Origin: Clitoria ternatea
Taxonomy: Eukaryota > Streptophyta > Magnoliopsida > Fabales > Fabaceae
Reading direction: 5' to 3'
Assembly: GCA_037962975.1 (NCBI GenBank)
Contig: CM075673.1
Location: 160,476,667-160,540,666 of the forward strand
DNA length: 64,000 bases
Shown here: positions 48,208 to 58,902 of the stretch, piece after piece
Numbering within the stretch: position 1 is the stretch's first letter
Layout: each line of letters starts with the position of its first letter
The notes under the pieces: model-generated
The model's input: only the letters and a program-made list of their open reading frames with translations
The model's database searches: none
What the model was told of the DNA's origin: nothing
Translations under genes and position numbers: made by a program

Positions 48208-48474
48208 GACTTTCAGTTTGGAAAGTGCTACTTCGCATGACAATATCTTCACCTTGCCATATCCAACGCTATAACTCAGAAGAAAACCATCACACAGCAA
48301 ATGTTCTCGCACCACTTCCAATTTTAGTCAACGCATGTTCAAGCATTTAACACAAGGACAAAAATATCTTCAATTCACCTTTTTAGCATTTCGTACTACG
48401 AATTCTATGAATGATTAAACTCCACTCTCATATTCTTTATTTATGCATGATGTAGTTATCCAACTTCGATACAT
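48208..48474 (-). pseudogene. CACTA-A TNP2 transposase, N-terminal fragment
   Basis: From the ATG at 48474 the minus strand reads MYRSWITTSCINKEYESGV, then a stop, SFIEFVVRNAKK, CPCVKCLNMR, a stop, LKLEVVREHLLCDGFL, and after a frameshift WIWQGEDIV. This is the transposase-associated N-terminal domain with its CPC..C zinc-binding motif. At least two stops and one frameshift show decay. The frame continues at 31336 once CACTA-B and one TTC are removed. Confidence 0.75.
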
Positions 48475-50750
48475 ACCAACTGTTTACAATATACATAAAT
48501 ATAACAGTGCTATGAATCTCACTTTTTTTTACAAAGGTAATGGTTGTACCCATTGAAGATAAACATTTTTCTATACTTCATCACTATGTGTAAGTATGAA
48601 CTCTTTTAAAATTTGATAAAATTTTGGCAGTATTTCGCATTGGTCTCTAAGTACACGAAATGAAATCAAATTCAACCACAATCAAATATGCACCTAGAGA
48701 ACAATACAAAATATAAGTAACTGAAACTTGGTCAAATTTTAAAATAAGTCTTAACTTGTACATAACAATGACGTATAAAAAAAATTTTATCCCAAATTGT
48801 CCAAACAAACAGTTCAAGATTCAACACAAATGATGAAATTAATTAATTTAATTACCATTTATGTTGAATCTCAAATGGGAAACTACATTTCATTCATTCA
48901 AAGCAGAAAAATTTTAAACTACTTGCGACAATTAAATCTATTAAATCACGATATGCAAATGTTAAGAATAATTATCATTAAATAGTCTAGAAAGAGTCTA
49001 GAAAGAGAATAAGGTTACAAAAATGATTAAAAAAGGAATCAATAGGGAATAAATATACTTATTTATTAAATTGTGATTCTCTCTAATAACATCAATATTT
49101 AAATCAAACCAGTTTTAAAAAATCACAACATAAATATTTATATTATACTTATTTCAAAATTAAATTTCCTTTATTATATATTAAATTTTTATCTACAATC
49201 ATTATTTTTCAGTGAAGTTAAGGCAAGACCCATTTATAAAACTTAACTTGAAATATTTACATGAGGTCTCAATTACATCAACTAATAATCTTTACCAATA
49301 TGGATCGTTGAAAACAAGACCAAAATTATAATAACTTAAGCTACTTAAATACTATTTTTATCACTAAAAATATAAGACTCTTTTTTTAAAAAAAATTATC
49401 CCGTAATATTTTCTTTTAAATTTGTATGTCATTAATTATTTTTTTCATCAAAATACCTCTATTAATGTATATCTTTTATTATAATCAATATAATAATAAA
49501 TGATATATGTCAATTAGATTATTTATCTTTCTAATGATAAGTGTGTACTAAGTAGAGAGACTAAATGGAAGGATAATAAGTGGAGAAAATTGAATGACGA
49601 GTGATAATCACTTTAAGGGGAATTTTGAAAAACTACTATAAATTTAAAATAAATTTAATGATTTTAACTAAATTAACTAATTTTCTTGATACACGTAAAT
49701 TAGATAAAAAAGTTTTATATTTAAGGACAGGAGTAATATTATTTTATTTTATTTTAAATATTGGTCAAAGAACTTACAACAATACATTCTACTCAGCTAA
49801 CTGAGTATATTTACTATCTTCATTCCTATTTAAGTGTCTAAAAGAAGATAAAACATATTCTTATTTAACTAATCACTATTTTTCAAAGCACTAATAGTTA
49901 TTTTCTTTTTCCAATAATGCCATGAGAGGGAAAGTTTGTTAAACAAAGAGAAACGTGATAAATAAGTGGTAAATAATAGATTTTCATATGTGATTATTAA
50001 GACAAGATAAATGCATTCTTTGGGTTGTGTAATTATTTTCTCTTTAGCTAGTTGAAAAGGTGTGTCGGAAATGTTAATTATAATTATAATATATAAATAT
50101 ATATTTTTTTAACTACAAGTATCCTCCACAGAGGCAATCCAGTTATGTTTGAGCTTAAAATATTTATATCATGGTCGGTCTAACTCTTTTAACAATTTCT
50201 TTTATACATAAGGCTTGAACTTGAGATTCTACTTAATGAGAATCAGTATGTATTACTTAAACCAACCCATGAATATAAATATATAAATTCTTATGGGTAA
50301 ATAATATAAATAATACAATATAATATTACCTCCAATTTCGAATATATGTAATTTTTAGTAAAAAATTTTAGTCCCATAATATAAACAAAATTATACTTTT
50401 TTCTAATGTTATTAAATGTTTATTTAACTGTGTTCTCTTTGTATATATTTCCAAGACAACTTATTCTTTATACAATAAATAATATTAAAAGTATTTTAGA
50501 AAATCACATAAAATATTTGATAATATTAATATAAATAATTACTTCCAACTATTATTTTTAATATATGTGAAATCAATTTTTTTTGTTTGTTTAGAAACAA
50601 AAGCAATATTATATACAATTTAATAAGCATGTAGAATAAATGTAAATTAATTTAATTATCAAGCAAAGGTATGGATGTTATTGTGTTGACCAGTTTTCCT
50701 TTTCCGTTTCTGTTTGAAAACATGATGACTAGGTTTCTTATGTTCATTGA
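48475..50750. other. AT-rich DNA, no gene recognised
   Basis: The first part is presumably the 5' flank of CACTA-A. I looked for a right terminus matching CACTGGTAGAG, and for the ACCGTGTTTA hairpins, and found neither. No ORF here looks real. Confidence 0.5.
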
Positions 50751-50757
50751 TTTCTCT

Positions 50758-50766
50758 TATAAATAG
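50758..50766 (+). promoter_or_regulatory. TATA box of the cysteine-rich peptide locus
   Basis: TATAAATAG within CTCTTATAAATAGCC, 70 nt ahead of the candidate ATG at 50836. Context and spacing are typical of small plant secreted-peptide genes. Confidence 0.6.
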
Positions 50767-50835
50767 CCTAGACGTGGGAATTTCTTGTTCATCATTCAAG
50801 AAATTAAGAATAGAATTTGAAGGTAAAATTTCAGA

Positions 50836-51213
50836 ATGACTATCAGCAACATTAAAGTGAACTTTCTGATGGGATTTTGAAGGTAAAATTGGATCTCAAA
50901 GATGCTGCATTTGTGTTTAGATTATTTTCCATTTTCTCCTTTTTTTAAAAAAAAAATTATCTGCTAACATATATGCTGGGTCTCACATATTATCCTCATT
51001 GAATTTCTCCATTAACTAAAAAATATCCAGTTATTATGTTCATCATTTCTGTGTTTTTTGAGTATAGGACAAGCAAGTGGTCAACTTTTTTGCATTTCCC
51101 AGAAAACGTGTACAAATAGCAAAGCATGTAATGAGTTCTGTATAAAATGGCTCGGCTATCCTAAAGGTGGCTCTTGTCAACCAAACGGTCAATGTTGCTG
51201 CAAGAAAAACTGA
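50836..51213 (+). CDS. Defensin-like (DEFL/LCR) cysteine-rich peptide, possibly a pseudogene
   Basis: Exon 2 (51068-51213, after a TTTTTTGAGTATAG acceptor) encodes about 48 residues ending in a TGA. It has eight cysteines in the order C-x5-C-x5-C-x3-C-x11-C-x5-C-C-C. This spacing, with the G-x-C-type middle and the CC cluster near the end, is that of plant defensin-like peptides, which are usually secreted and used in defence or cell-cell signalling. These genes normally have a first exon encoding a signal peptide. Here the candidate exon 1 starts at 50836 (MTISNIKVNFLMGF) but meets TGA at 50878-50880, just before a GGTAAAA donor, and its phase does not fit. A 15-bp direct repeat around it suggests a local rearrangement. 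The mature-peptide exon looks intact, the signal exon does not. Confidence 0.6.
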
Positions 51214-51550
51214 TGTTATGAGTCTTTTCTTACCATGTTTGTTTAAAATATCTACACACATGGTCTGTGTAATTTTAATAAAACTGAAAACATAAAGTAT
51301 TTTAATCGAAATAATATCATTATATAGTTTTTATTTTAACTAGTTTTTACCAGGGTATTTATGATGCGATTTGATTTGGTTTTAAATAAAAATCAAGCTC
51401 AATCGCATAATAGAAAAAAATATTAGTTTAGTTTGGTATGGTTGAAATAAAATATAGAAATCAAATTATTGTCATTTGAGTTTGTTCAGTTTAACGATTT
51501 TAAATTTCTGTATTAAACATCAAATATTTAGACATTAATATAATAAATAC

Positions 51551-53330
51551 TATCACAACCAGGATCATAGTGGGAGGCCTACGTAAAACAAAATTTGAAA
51601 TCTTTTCTAAGAAAATGTAGTCACCACCAATATTTATTTGAAGGTTGAGAAAACCTTTGTTAAGACACCGTGATAAAAATGAGATTCTAAATTCAGAAGT
51701 CAAATTATAGGTATAAGATATTAACACCTCATGTTGTCCATTACAAAAAGATTACCTCGAAAATTGATTTAACTTCTTTTAAAAGGAAGTAAACAACATG
51801 AACAAGGAAAAATGAAATTTTAAAATAAGGTTAACAAAACATCTTGTCCAATTTAATCTCATTACAAAAAACACTATTTTTTATGAACAAAAGTGAGGTT
51901 GTAAAACGTGACAAGATTAACAAGACGTTTCATCTAAATTAATTTTCTCGTAATAAAACAGCGTTTCAATTTAAATAATGATTTTGAAATTAATCGAGAC
52001 AAACAACGACAAACAAAAATTTATTAAAGGGAAAGCGCCTAACAAAAATTATTCTTACTTCTACATATTCTCGAATACGTTAGGAAATTAGGGTTACATA
52101 GTTCTTTGTATTCAGAAATTAAATTTTGAAAATTGATTTTTAGTGTTTAGTTTTCTTAAAATGATTTTGAAGGCTTTCATAAATAATTTTGAAAAAAGAA
52201 ATTTTGACTTAATTTGAAAAAGGATATTTTTCAATTTATATATATTTTAGAAAAGAGATCTTATTGCCTTTTTGGATTTTTAATAGAAGAGGGCCTTATG
52301 CCGAAGGAAAAATACAAGATAGATTACTCTGATCTTTATGACCTTATAATATCAATGTAGGCAAAGTATTTTGCATAACACCATTATAAAACCATTGCAT
52401 AATTTATTTAATGAAAAAAATATTCTTGGTTATTTTAAATTTAAATAAGAATGGTCCTTGAATAAGTATTATTTAACTAAATTTATTTTATTTTAAAAAA
52501 AGCCAACTTCTTTCTTCCTGTTTTGAAAATATTTGTATTTATATTTTAGGATTAGTAAAATGCTTTACGCTATCTGTTTTAGGAAATAAAAACAAGTTAA
52601 AATAAAATGAGATAAGAAAAAACCAAGTAAAATAAAATATAAAAAAAACAAAATGACACACAATGGAGAGGGGGTATTTATTATTATTTTTTTCTTTTTA
52701 CCTTTTTTAGATTTTAGATATTTTTTAAAAATAAAATAAAACAAAAGTGAAATAAAAAACAGTGAGCCTAAAGACTAAATAAACTAAATCCTAAAAAGCT
52801 TAACTAAACTAATTAAAATTAACAAAGAAAAAAATAAAATAAGTTAAAATCAAAAGGAGAAAGAAATGAAAAGAAGAAAACAAAGAAAAAAAGGGCCTTG
52901 GCCCAAATAAAACCTAACTTAGAAAACAAAATAAGCTAACCTAATACCCTAACTACAGAAAAGGAAATCAGGTAAGAGAGGCAAAAAAAGGGGCGACATA
53001 AGAGAGTGAAAGAGAGTGAATCCGTGTGAGAAGGAGAGGGAAAGACCGTGGTGGATCCCGGTAGTGACGCGCTCACGATGCGGTGGTGGCCGGACGATAA
53101 CTTAACGGTGGCCTCGTGTGGGGGGGGGGGGGGGGTTCATAGAGACAATGACAATCCATGGGTCCGTGTATAAGGGTGGCGCAACGGTGACAGGTTCGTG
53201 AGGGTGGTGCTGGTTGTGTGGCTTAGTGTTATGGTCTTGGGGTTTGGTTTTGGTGTGGTAAAGGTGAAGGGACTGTGGTGGTTGATGAGTGTTTTAGAGT
53301 ACTTTATTTAGGATTATTTTCTTAGGTTTT
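51551..53330 (-). mobile_element. Decayed Ogre-type LTR relic
   Basis: The block starts TATCACAACCAGGAT, a decayed match to TGTCGCAACCTGGAT of the Ogre LTR. Further segments match the LTR in the same order: 51680-51740 (GAGATTC..GAAGTCA..TATTAACACC), 51905-51960 (AACAAGACGTTTCATCTAAATT) and 52055-52105 (AGGAAATTAGGGTTACATAG). Spacing is shorter by about 180 bp overall. The right edge is unclear. A run of 17 G occurs at about 53119-53136. It is a much older insertion of the same or a sister family, either a solo LTR or a fragment. Confidence 0.65.
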
Positions 53331-54761
53331 TAGAGCATACTGCACTGCATTTTCCCATTTTTCCCATGTTACTGGTTTCTTTTCCACATTTGATGCTTGG
53401 GTATTCTTGTTTCATAAGGTTTTGTATTGTATTGGGCCAACTGAAGACATACCAGACATTAGTTTGAGGTTTTAGGAGAGCATGACATGAAGTAAGGACC
53501 TAAAATAAGCAAGAAAAGTCACCCAAAGAGAACCATCGTGGCAAGAACCACTGTCAGGTTGTGGTTTACACTACCTAATGTTGGGGTGATTTTATGCCTT
53601 CTAGAGAGAACCACGGATTAGTCGTGTTTCCCTCCACAGCCATGGTTCTAGCTACGCAAAGAACCTCGAATCTTGTAAATAGAAAACTCTCTTGTTGTTC
53701 TCTTTTGTCTAATATCAGATATTGTAAAATAGCTTGTTTTACTTTTTGAAGGTTTCTGACTTGAGCACAACATGTTGACAGCTTTTTGATGTGCTCAGAG
53801 TAGCTTCATCAATGCGAACGATTGTTTCTCTAAGAGTTTTGTCTCTTTGTTCATTTCAGGCTAGGAACAAACTTGACTGAAGGAGTTTAGCACTAAGAAA
53901 ACCTTGCATATTTTGATTCAGAATCAGAGATCCGTTCTTTAACTTGAAACATCTGAGCCTGATGTGTCTTGAAGCTTGGATAGATGAACATATGAGAGAG
54001 ATGCTAAGTCTAAAGGATGATTTGTTTGAAGAACATGACTCAACAAACTCAAGTTTGGGACAGACATACTTAAAGAATTTACTTCTGAGCCTTGTTTTTC
54101 TTCAACATATACTTAAGGCTAGGATAAACTTGAAATATTTTAAACCGGTCCCATGCAGACTTAGGTTGCTTTTTTGAATTTGTAGCTCTTGCATCACAGA
54201 CTTTGCATTCTAAAACATTTAAGTAAAATGGTTAAATAACACTTAAACAGATTTTGTTTAATTAAAGGTCTTGGTGTGTATTATTAACAATCATATCCAA
54301 GGATAAGATCTAAGGATAAGCACTCTTAGGCTTCTAGAGAGAGAAATAATTCTCACAATCTCTAAAATTCATTCAAATGACTCAAAGTGAGGGAAAATAC
54401 AAAGGAGAGAAGTTTATAATACCTCATCTCTACTCTAAGAGTACTTTTCGAATTTGACTTTTGTGGGTTTGTTAAAGCTTAACCTAAGACCCCAAAACTA
54501 AAAGATATATGGACCAAAGCATGTATATGATCATACAAGGCCTAAAAATGACCCAAAAAGAAAAATATGGCCATGTAAGACTTAAATCTAACTACTAATG
54601 AGTTTCTAATAATAATAAGATACAATGAATTCAAAAGCCCATTAAGCTAAGCCTAAGAATCTACAAATAAAAGATGCTTAAATAAAGCCCCTGAACTGGT
54701 CTGAACCAGGGTCTAGGATCTGGTGTGGGACCAGCCATAAAAGTATAGATATTTTAGGGTT
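53331..54761. other. Unassigned stretch
   Basis: It contains a short plus-strand ORF (53944-54177) that matches nothing I recognise, and some mirrored AACCACGG / CCATGGTT-type motifs at 53530-53650. The sequence has the feel of old retroelement DNA, but I cannot assign it. Confidence 0.3.
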
Positions 54762-55420
54762 TGTACACCGGTACAGTGGGTATCCGGTATTGTAGTCTGG
54801 CCTCTCAGTGGGAGAAACCGGTCTTGTTGTCCTGGAGATCCTTCACACTAGAGTTTCGCGTTGGTGGGGGCAAAAGGTGGTGCCACCTGCGAAGATTCTC
54901 CAACGCTCAAGTTAGAAGAGTGTATGAAACTCAGTGAATACTCAAGCAATGCAATAGTAAAAATGTAAGATAGAACAACGTAACCTTGCATGTGCATTGG
55001 AATATGCTATTTATAGTTGAACGTAGGAAATGAATCGTTGGATGCAAAGTTCTGATAGCGTGTAGAGTGTGTCAATCAAAGTGGCTCAGTATTCAGAGTG
55101 TGTCAGGGGGGTAGGTCAATTATCAAAGTACGATTCTGATACAAGGATGGAGGATAATCACCTTTCTGTATATTTCGCTGATGATTGTACTTAGTCTCTG
55201 TAATAATTGACATAGACACATTCTGCTATGCAGAGTATCTTCACTGATAAGTTATAATGAACTCTTATCTCATAGTGATTCTGAGGCAAACAGTTATACA
55301 CGGTGTGGAAATGAGAATGGATGAAGCATCCATCGTAGCGAGGACGGATGAAACATTCAACGAAGTGAGAACGGATGAGGTGATAACGGATAACCGGTGT
55401 GGCACTGTCTTCCTGTAACA
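54762..55420 (-). repeat. 3' LTR of element C (659 bp)
   Basis: Plus strand TGTACACCGG at 54762 to CTGTAACA at 55420, giving TGTTACAGG...CCGGTGTACA on the minus strand. A minus-strand TATA box CTATAAATAG lies at 55008-55017. Purine-rich AAAGGGGCAACCGG precedes the LTR on the minus strand. The partner LTR is outside the window, so the ends are inferred. Confidence 0.6.
55008..55017 (-). promoter_or_regulatory. TATA box of element C LTR
   Basis: CTATAAATAG on the minus strand, about 405 bp into the LTR. Confidence 0.5.
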
Positions 55421-56018
55421 CCGGTTGCCCCTTTAAGAGGTCATTCTAACGTCATAACTTTAGGGACCGGTATCCAAGCCGGATCTTTTGTCCCCTAGCT
55501 TATGTGAGGGACTGTTAAATTACTCATATGAGCTATTCAGTCTTCGAGAAGTCTGGATGCCAGTAAAGTTCTCCAAGAATACCCTTTAAAACTCTTGCCA
55601 AAATGCGTGTTTGGTTTTTTGCCAATGCATCTGCTCTGTAAATTAAGTGGCCGTTCTTTTGATGCCTTCACAGTGGATTCAGACAAGGATTCGCAACGAT
55701 GGAAATCCCAAGAGTTTTTGAAAATCGTAACTCTTGGTATTCGAATAGTTATTGGGGTACATTTAATGCGTCTGAAATGATTGGACATTAAATGCCCTTT
55801 TTACGCGTGAACCATCATTACCCAACAGCGTAACCGTCGGTTGGGCTTATTGGGCCTGGATTTTAACTTACGCGGGCCCATTTCGTTTGAAATTTCTCCT
55901 GAAGCGTTACTGTTTTCACGCTTTAAATTATGAAACGACGAAGTCGTTTGAATCCGAAAGGTTACGTTTTGGGGTATACGTCACGACTCTTGGTTAAACA
56001 CCGTGCCCCTTCGTTACC

Positions 56019-56027
56019 TATAAAAGG
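56019..56027 (+). promoter_or_regulatory. TATA box driving the antisense ORF of element C
   Basis: TATAAAAGG on the plus strand in CGTTACCTATAAAAGGGTC, 175 nt upstream of the antisense ORF start codon. It suggests an internal promoter opposed to the LTR promoter. Confidence 0.55.
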
Positions 56028-56193
56028 GTCATTTAACAAGTTTCAGAATTTACTTTCGCCTTCAAGCTTAGTGAACCTCTGCTCAAATTCTAAAGATTCC
56101 GTTGCTGTTCTTTCTCTTCACAAAGTTCTTCCTTCCTTAGGTAACCTTCCTATCCCTTAGCTCAATATCATTTTTAGTTACTTAACTTCAACC

Positions 56194-57369
56194 ATGCGCC
56201 CTAGGCCAAGCAGCGTTGGTACCTCGAACAGGGGGAGTTTGAGCTCTCGTGCCCCCTCTAGCCACTGTGGTGGAAGGATTCCTGTGAATCTTCCTGTGGC
56301 TGGACCTCATCACTCAGAGAGGGTTAAAACTTCCTCCTCATGAGCACCAGTGGTTCGTCGCCACCCTGGGGGTCCCTTTGACTCGAGGGCTACCAGCTGC
56401 TCTGACAGTGGGTCAAGTGATGAAGGTTACCTCTCTGAAAATATTGCCTTCTACCACAGTACAAAGGCGTTCCATCGCGCATCTGGTATCATGGAAATCC
56501 CTGGGTCTGGGAAAACGCTGATTCTACGAACGGCTGAAGGGTGTGTCAATGTTGTGGCACACTGGCTTAACTGGGAAAGATTAAACAAGGAAAAACCTTA
56601 CTGCTGGGTCGAAGAGGAGTTCTTGAACATTCCTTCGCATCATGCAAATGAAGAAGAAAACCCAGTTACTCTTCGCTGCAAAATCTACTCCGATAAGAAG
56701 TATAAGGGCCGTTTTCTTATCCTTGCCCCCCGTCCAATGGAGCGAGTCTGCCATCGGGTCCCAGACGAGAGGTCGGTCTATATGTACGACTTCGTCTTCC
56801 AGAACTTAGGAGTCTGTTTTCCAATGACGGAGTTTCAGATGGCCGTTCTCCATTTCCTTGACTGCGCCCCTACACAACTACATCCCAATGGCTGGGGCCT
56901 AGTGCATGCTCTTGAAATCCTTGGGGAGCATTTCAACTTCACTGCCACTGTGGCGAAGCTTTTCTACTACTGCCAAGTGGTCCGTCGTGCCAACAAGAAG
57001 GGCGGCCTTGGGTTCATAACACTCCGTTGTGACTCAAGGATAGTGAACTTCAAATCCTACACCGAATCCGCAAAGATCGATGGGCGTTCTTTCAAACATT
57101 ACTACACGCGGGTTTGTGTTCAGTCAAATAATCCGGTCTTCTGGCTCAATAAGGAGGGGTTCACAAAATTCCCTACCAGTTGGTCGCACGAGCATTTCCT
57201 GTTGTTGAGCCGTGCTTACTACACAGAGGAGAGCGAACTTTCTGCATATTCTGTGGAAGTGTTGAGTACCATACAGTCGGCCTCAAAAGTCCTCAAGGGG
57301 TTTTCCTGTAGGCTTCTCTTAGGAAGTGCCGATGTCCGAAACACATACCTCCGTAATAACCGTTTTTGA
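56194..57369 (+). pseudogene. Element C antisense ORF, first exon (putative gypsy-type transposon protein)
   Basis: The ATG at 56194 opens a frame interrupted once by TGA at 56341-56343 (before APVVRRHPGG), then open to 57369. The core resembles the 'putative gypsy type transposon' family (Transposase_28/PF04195, from memory): RFLILAPRPMERVCH, FPMTEFQMAVLHFLDCAPTQLHPNGWG, FYYCQVVRRANKKGGLGFITL, FKHYYTRV. Function is unknown; nuclear or transcriptional roles have been suggested for such antisense ORFs. It likely splices to the next exon at 57450, but I could not fix the donor. Confidence 0.75.
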
Positions 57370-57449
57370 ACTGTGTTATGTCGTATATTCATTCTGTACT
57401 TACTATTTTTCCTTCAATGTTTTAACTCAATTTTCTTTGTCTTGCAAAG

Positions 57450-58902
57450 AAAATCGAAAAAGTCTCTCTCGATATGCTGTCTCTAAAGTCCATGCTGGCA
57501 GATGGCAATTCCTCTTCTGAGGAGAATAAAATCCAAGCCAAGAAGAACTCCTTTAAGGCTGCTGCTCCTATAATCCCCCTTACATCCGCTGTGGGGGACG
57601 ACGTTCCTCTTCTTGATGAGAAAGAGCGTGAGGAACAAACTGAGGCTGCAGGGGAAGGTCCGGAAGAGGCTGCAGCAGAGAAGAAGAAGAAGAAAAAGAG
57701 AAACCTGGTCAAAGCTGCAGACGCAGAGAAGTCTTCTGCTGGTGATCCTGCAAGGAAACGCCAGAAAACTCTGGAAGAGTCTGGGATGAAGAAAGATAAA
57801 GGGAAGAAACCCGTTCTCTCTACCTCTGCCCCTCCTTCACACGCCGGCTCAGAAACGGGATCAGAGAGCGGACCTCCTCCTGTGATTGATCTTCCGAAGG
57901 AATCCTTTCTTTATCCCTATCTTTGGTTCCAAGGGTCCATGCCCCCCACACTTCCGAAGGCAAGGTACTACCTCCGCCCCTCTCTCAAAGCTGCAGAAGT
58001 TTAAGGTGCATGCAGTGCCGGTCGCTGGCAGCTGGATGAACTCTCTGGCCTTCTGGACTCCCTAAGCGATAAGGCAGATTATATGGAGCAAGTTGAAAAA
58101 CTTGAAGCTGATATCGCTGTAAAGGAGGCCTGGGCGGCCAAGCAAGCAGAAACTCACAAGGGGGTTGAGTCAGAACTGATCAAAGCTAAGGAGCTGCTGC
58201 AGAAAAAGACTTAAGAAATAAGCCAACTCCACTTCACCAACAAATCTTTGGAGCGGCAGGTTACTGAACTTCAGCAGTAGAATAAGTCCATTCCCCTCCT
58301 TGAAGAAGAGCTTCAACGTGAGAAGAAGAAATCCGCCAAGCTGGCTGAAGATCTTGCAACAATAGAGGCCGACCATAATAAAAAGTTTAGGAGAGTGGGA
58401 AGCCCTTCGGAAAGAACTGTAGGTTCAAATTGAAGAGCTAGAGAAGGGGAGTGCGGGCACTGGGCCATCAGAGGAAGAAATTACCAAACTTTAAAAGAGG
58501 TTGGCTGCTTCTAAGGCCAAGGCTGCCAAGGCTTTGGAGATATGCAAGAATGTAGCTTTTGAATCTTTTGGCCTGGCCCTTCGTCAAGTCTTCTACCGCA
58601 ACCCCGATGTGACACTCGATTTGTACAGACTGGATCCGTTCAATGAGTTCCACAGAGGGAGACTTGTTATGGTGAAGAGTGATGGCTCGCACGTGGATCC
58701 TCCTGATACCCTTTATGAACTGCCCCCTCTTCCAGAGGGCCAAAGTATGGAACCAACACTGACCACCCCTGGCCCCGAAGGTGTTACACAAGAGAACGTC
58801 CAAGTTGGCCCAGAGACTGGAATGGACAGGACCCAAGCTGAGGGAGCTGAAGAAGGGAGAACGGAAGTGCCCACATCGGAGAATCAAACACGTGCCCTTT
58901 AA
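57450..58902 (+). pseudogene. Element C antisense ORF, C-terminal coiled-coil part
   Basis: A good acceptor (TTTGTCTTGCAAAG) precedes 57450. The frame is Lys/Glu/Ala-rich with a basic nuclear-signal-like stretch (EKKKKKKRN) and then a long coiled coil (MEQVEKLEADIAVKEAWAAK). Stops occur at 58001-58003 (TAA), about 58212 (TAA) and about 58279 (TAG). A frameshift near 58390-58500 leads into the conserved end ICKNVAFESFGLALRQVFY, which closes at 58902. Confidence 0.7.

Larger units (their letters stand above)
9886..48474 (-). mobile_element. CACTA (En/Spm-type) element A, decayed and split by two insertions
   Basis: The left end is probably CACTGGTAGAG at 9886, followed by hairpin-forming subterminal repeats and then by the 3' part of a TNP2-type transposase gene. 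The gene resumes at 31212-31336, between the Ogre and CACTA-B, and again at 48208-48474. The protein similarity continues across both junctions once the insertions and their target duplications are removed. The element itself therefore extends past 48474. I could not find a matching right terminus, so the stated end is only the transposase start codon. The middle and C-terminal transposase domains are missing, so this copy is a non-autonomous deletion derivative. Confidence 0.7.

Noticed and set aside
51043..51261. 72-codon minus-strand ORF over the cysteine-rich exon
   Set aside because: It is the shadow of the plus-strand peptide exon, which has the meaningful cysteine spacing and splice acceptor.
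53944..54177. 77-codon plus-strand ORF
   Set aside because: No recognisable domain, no promoter and AT-rich surroundings. I cannot support it as a gene.
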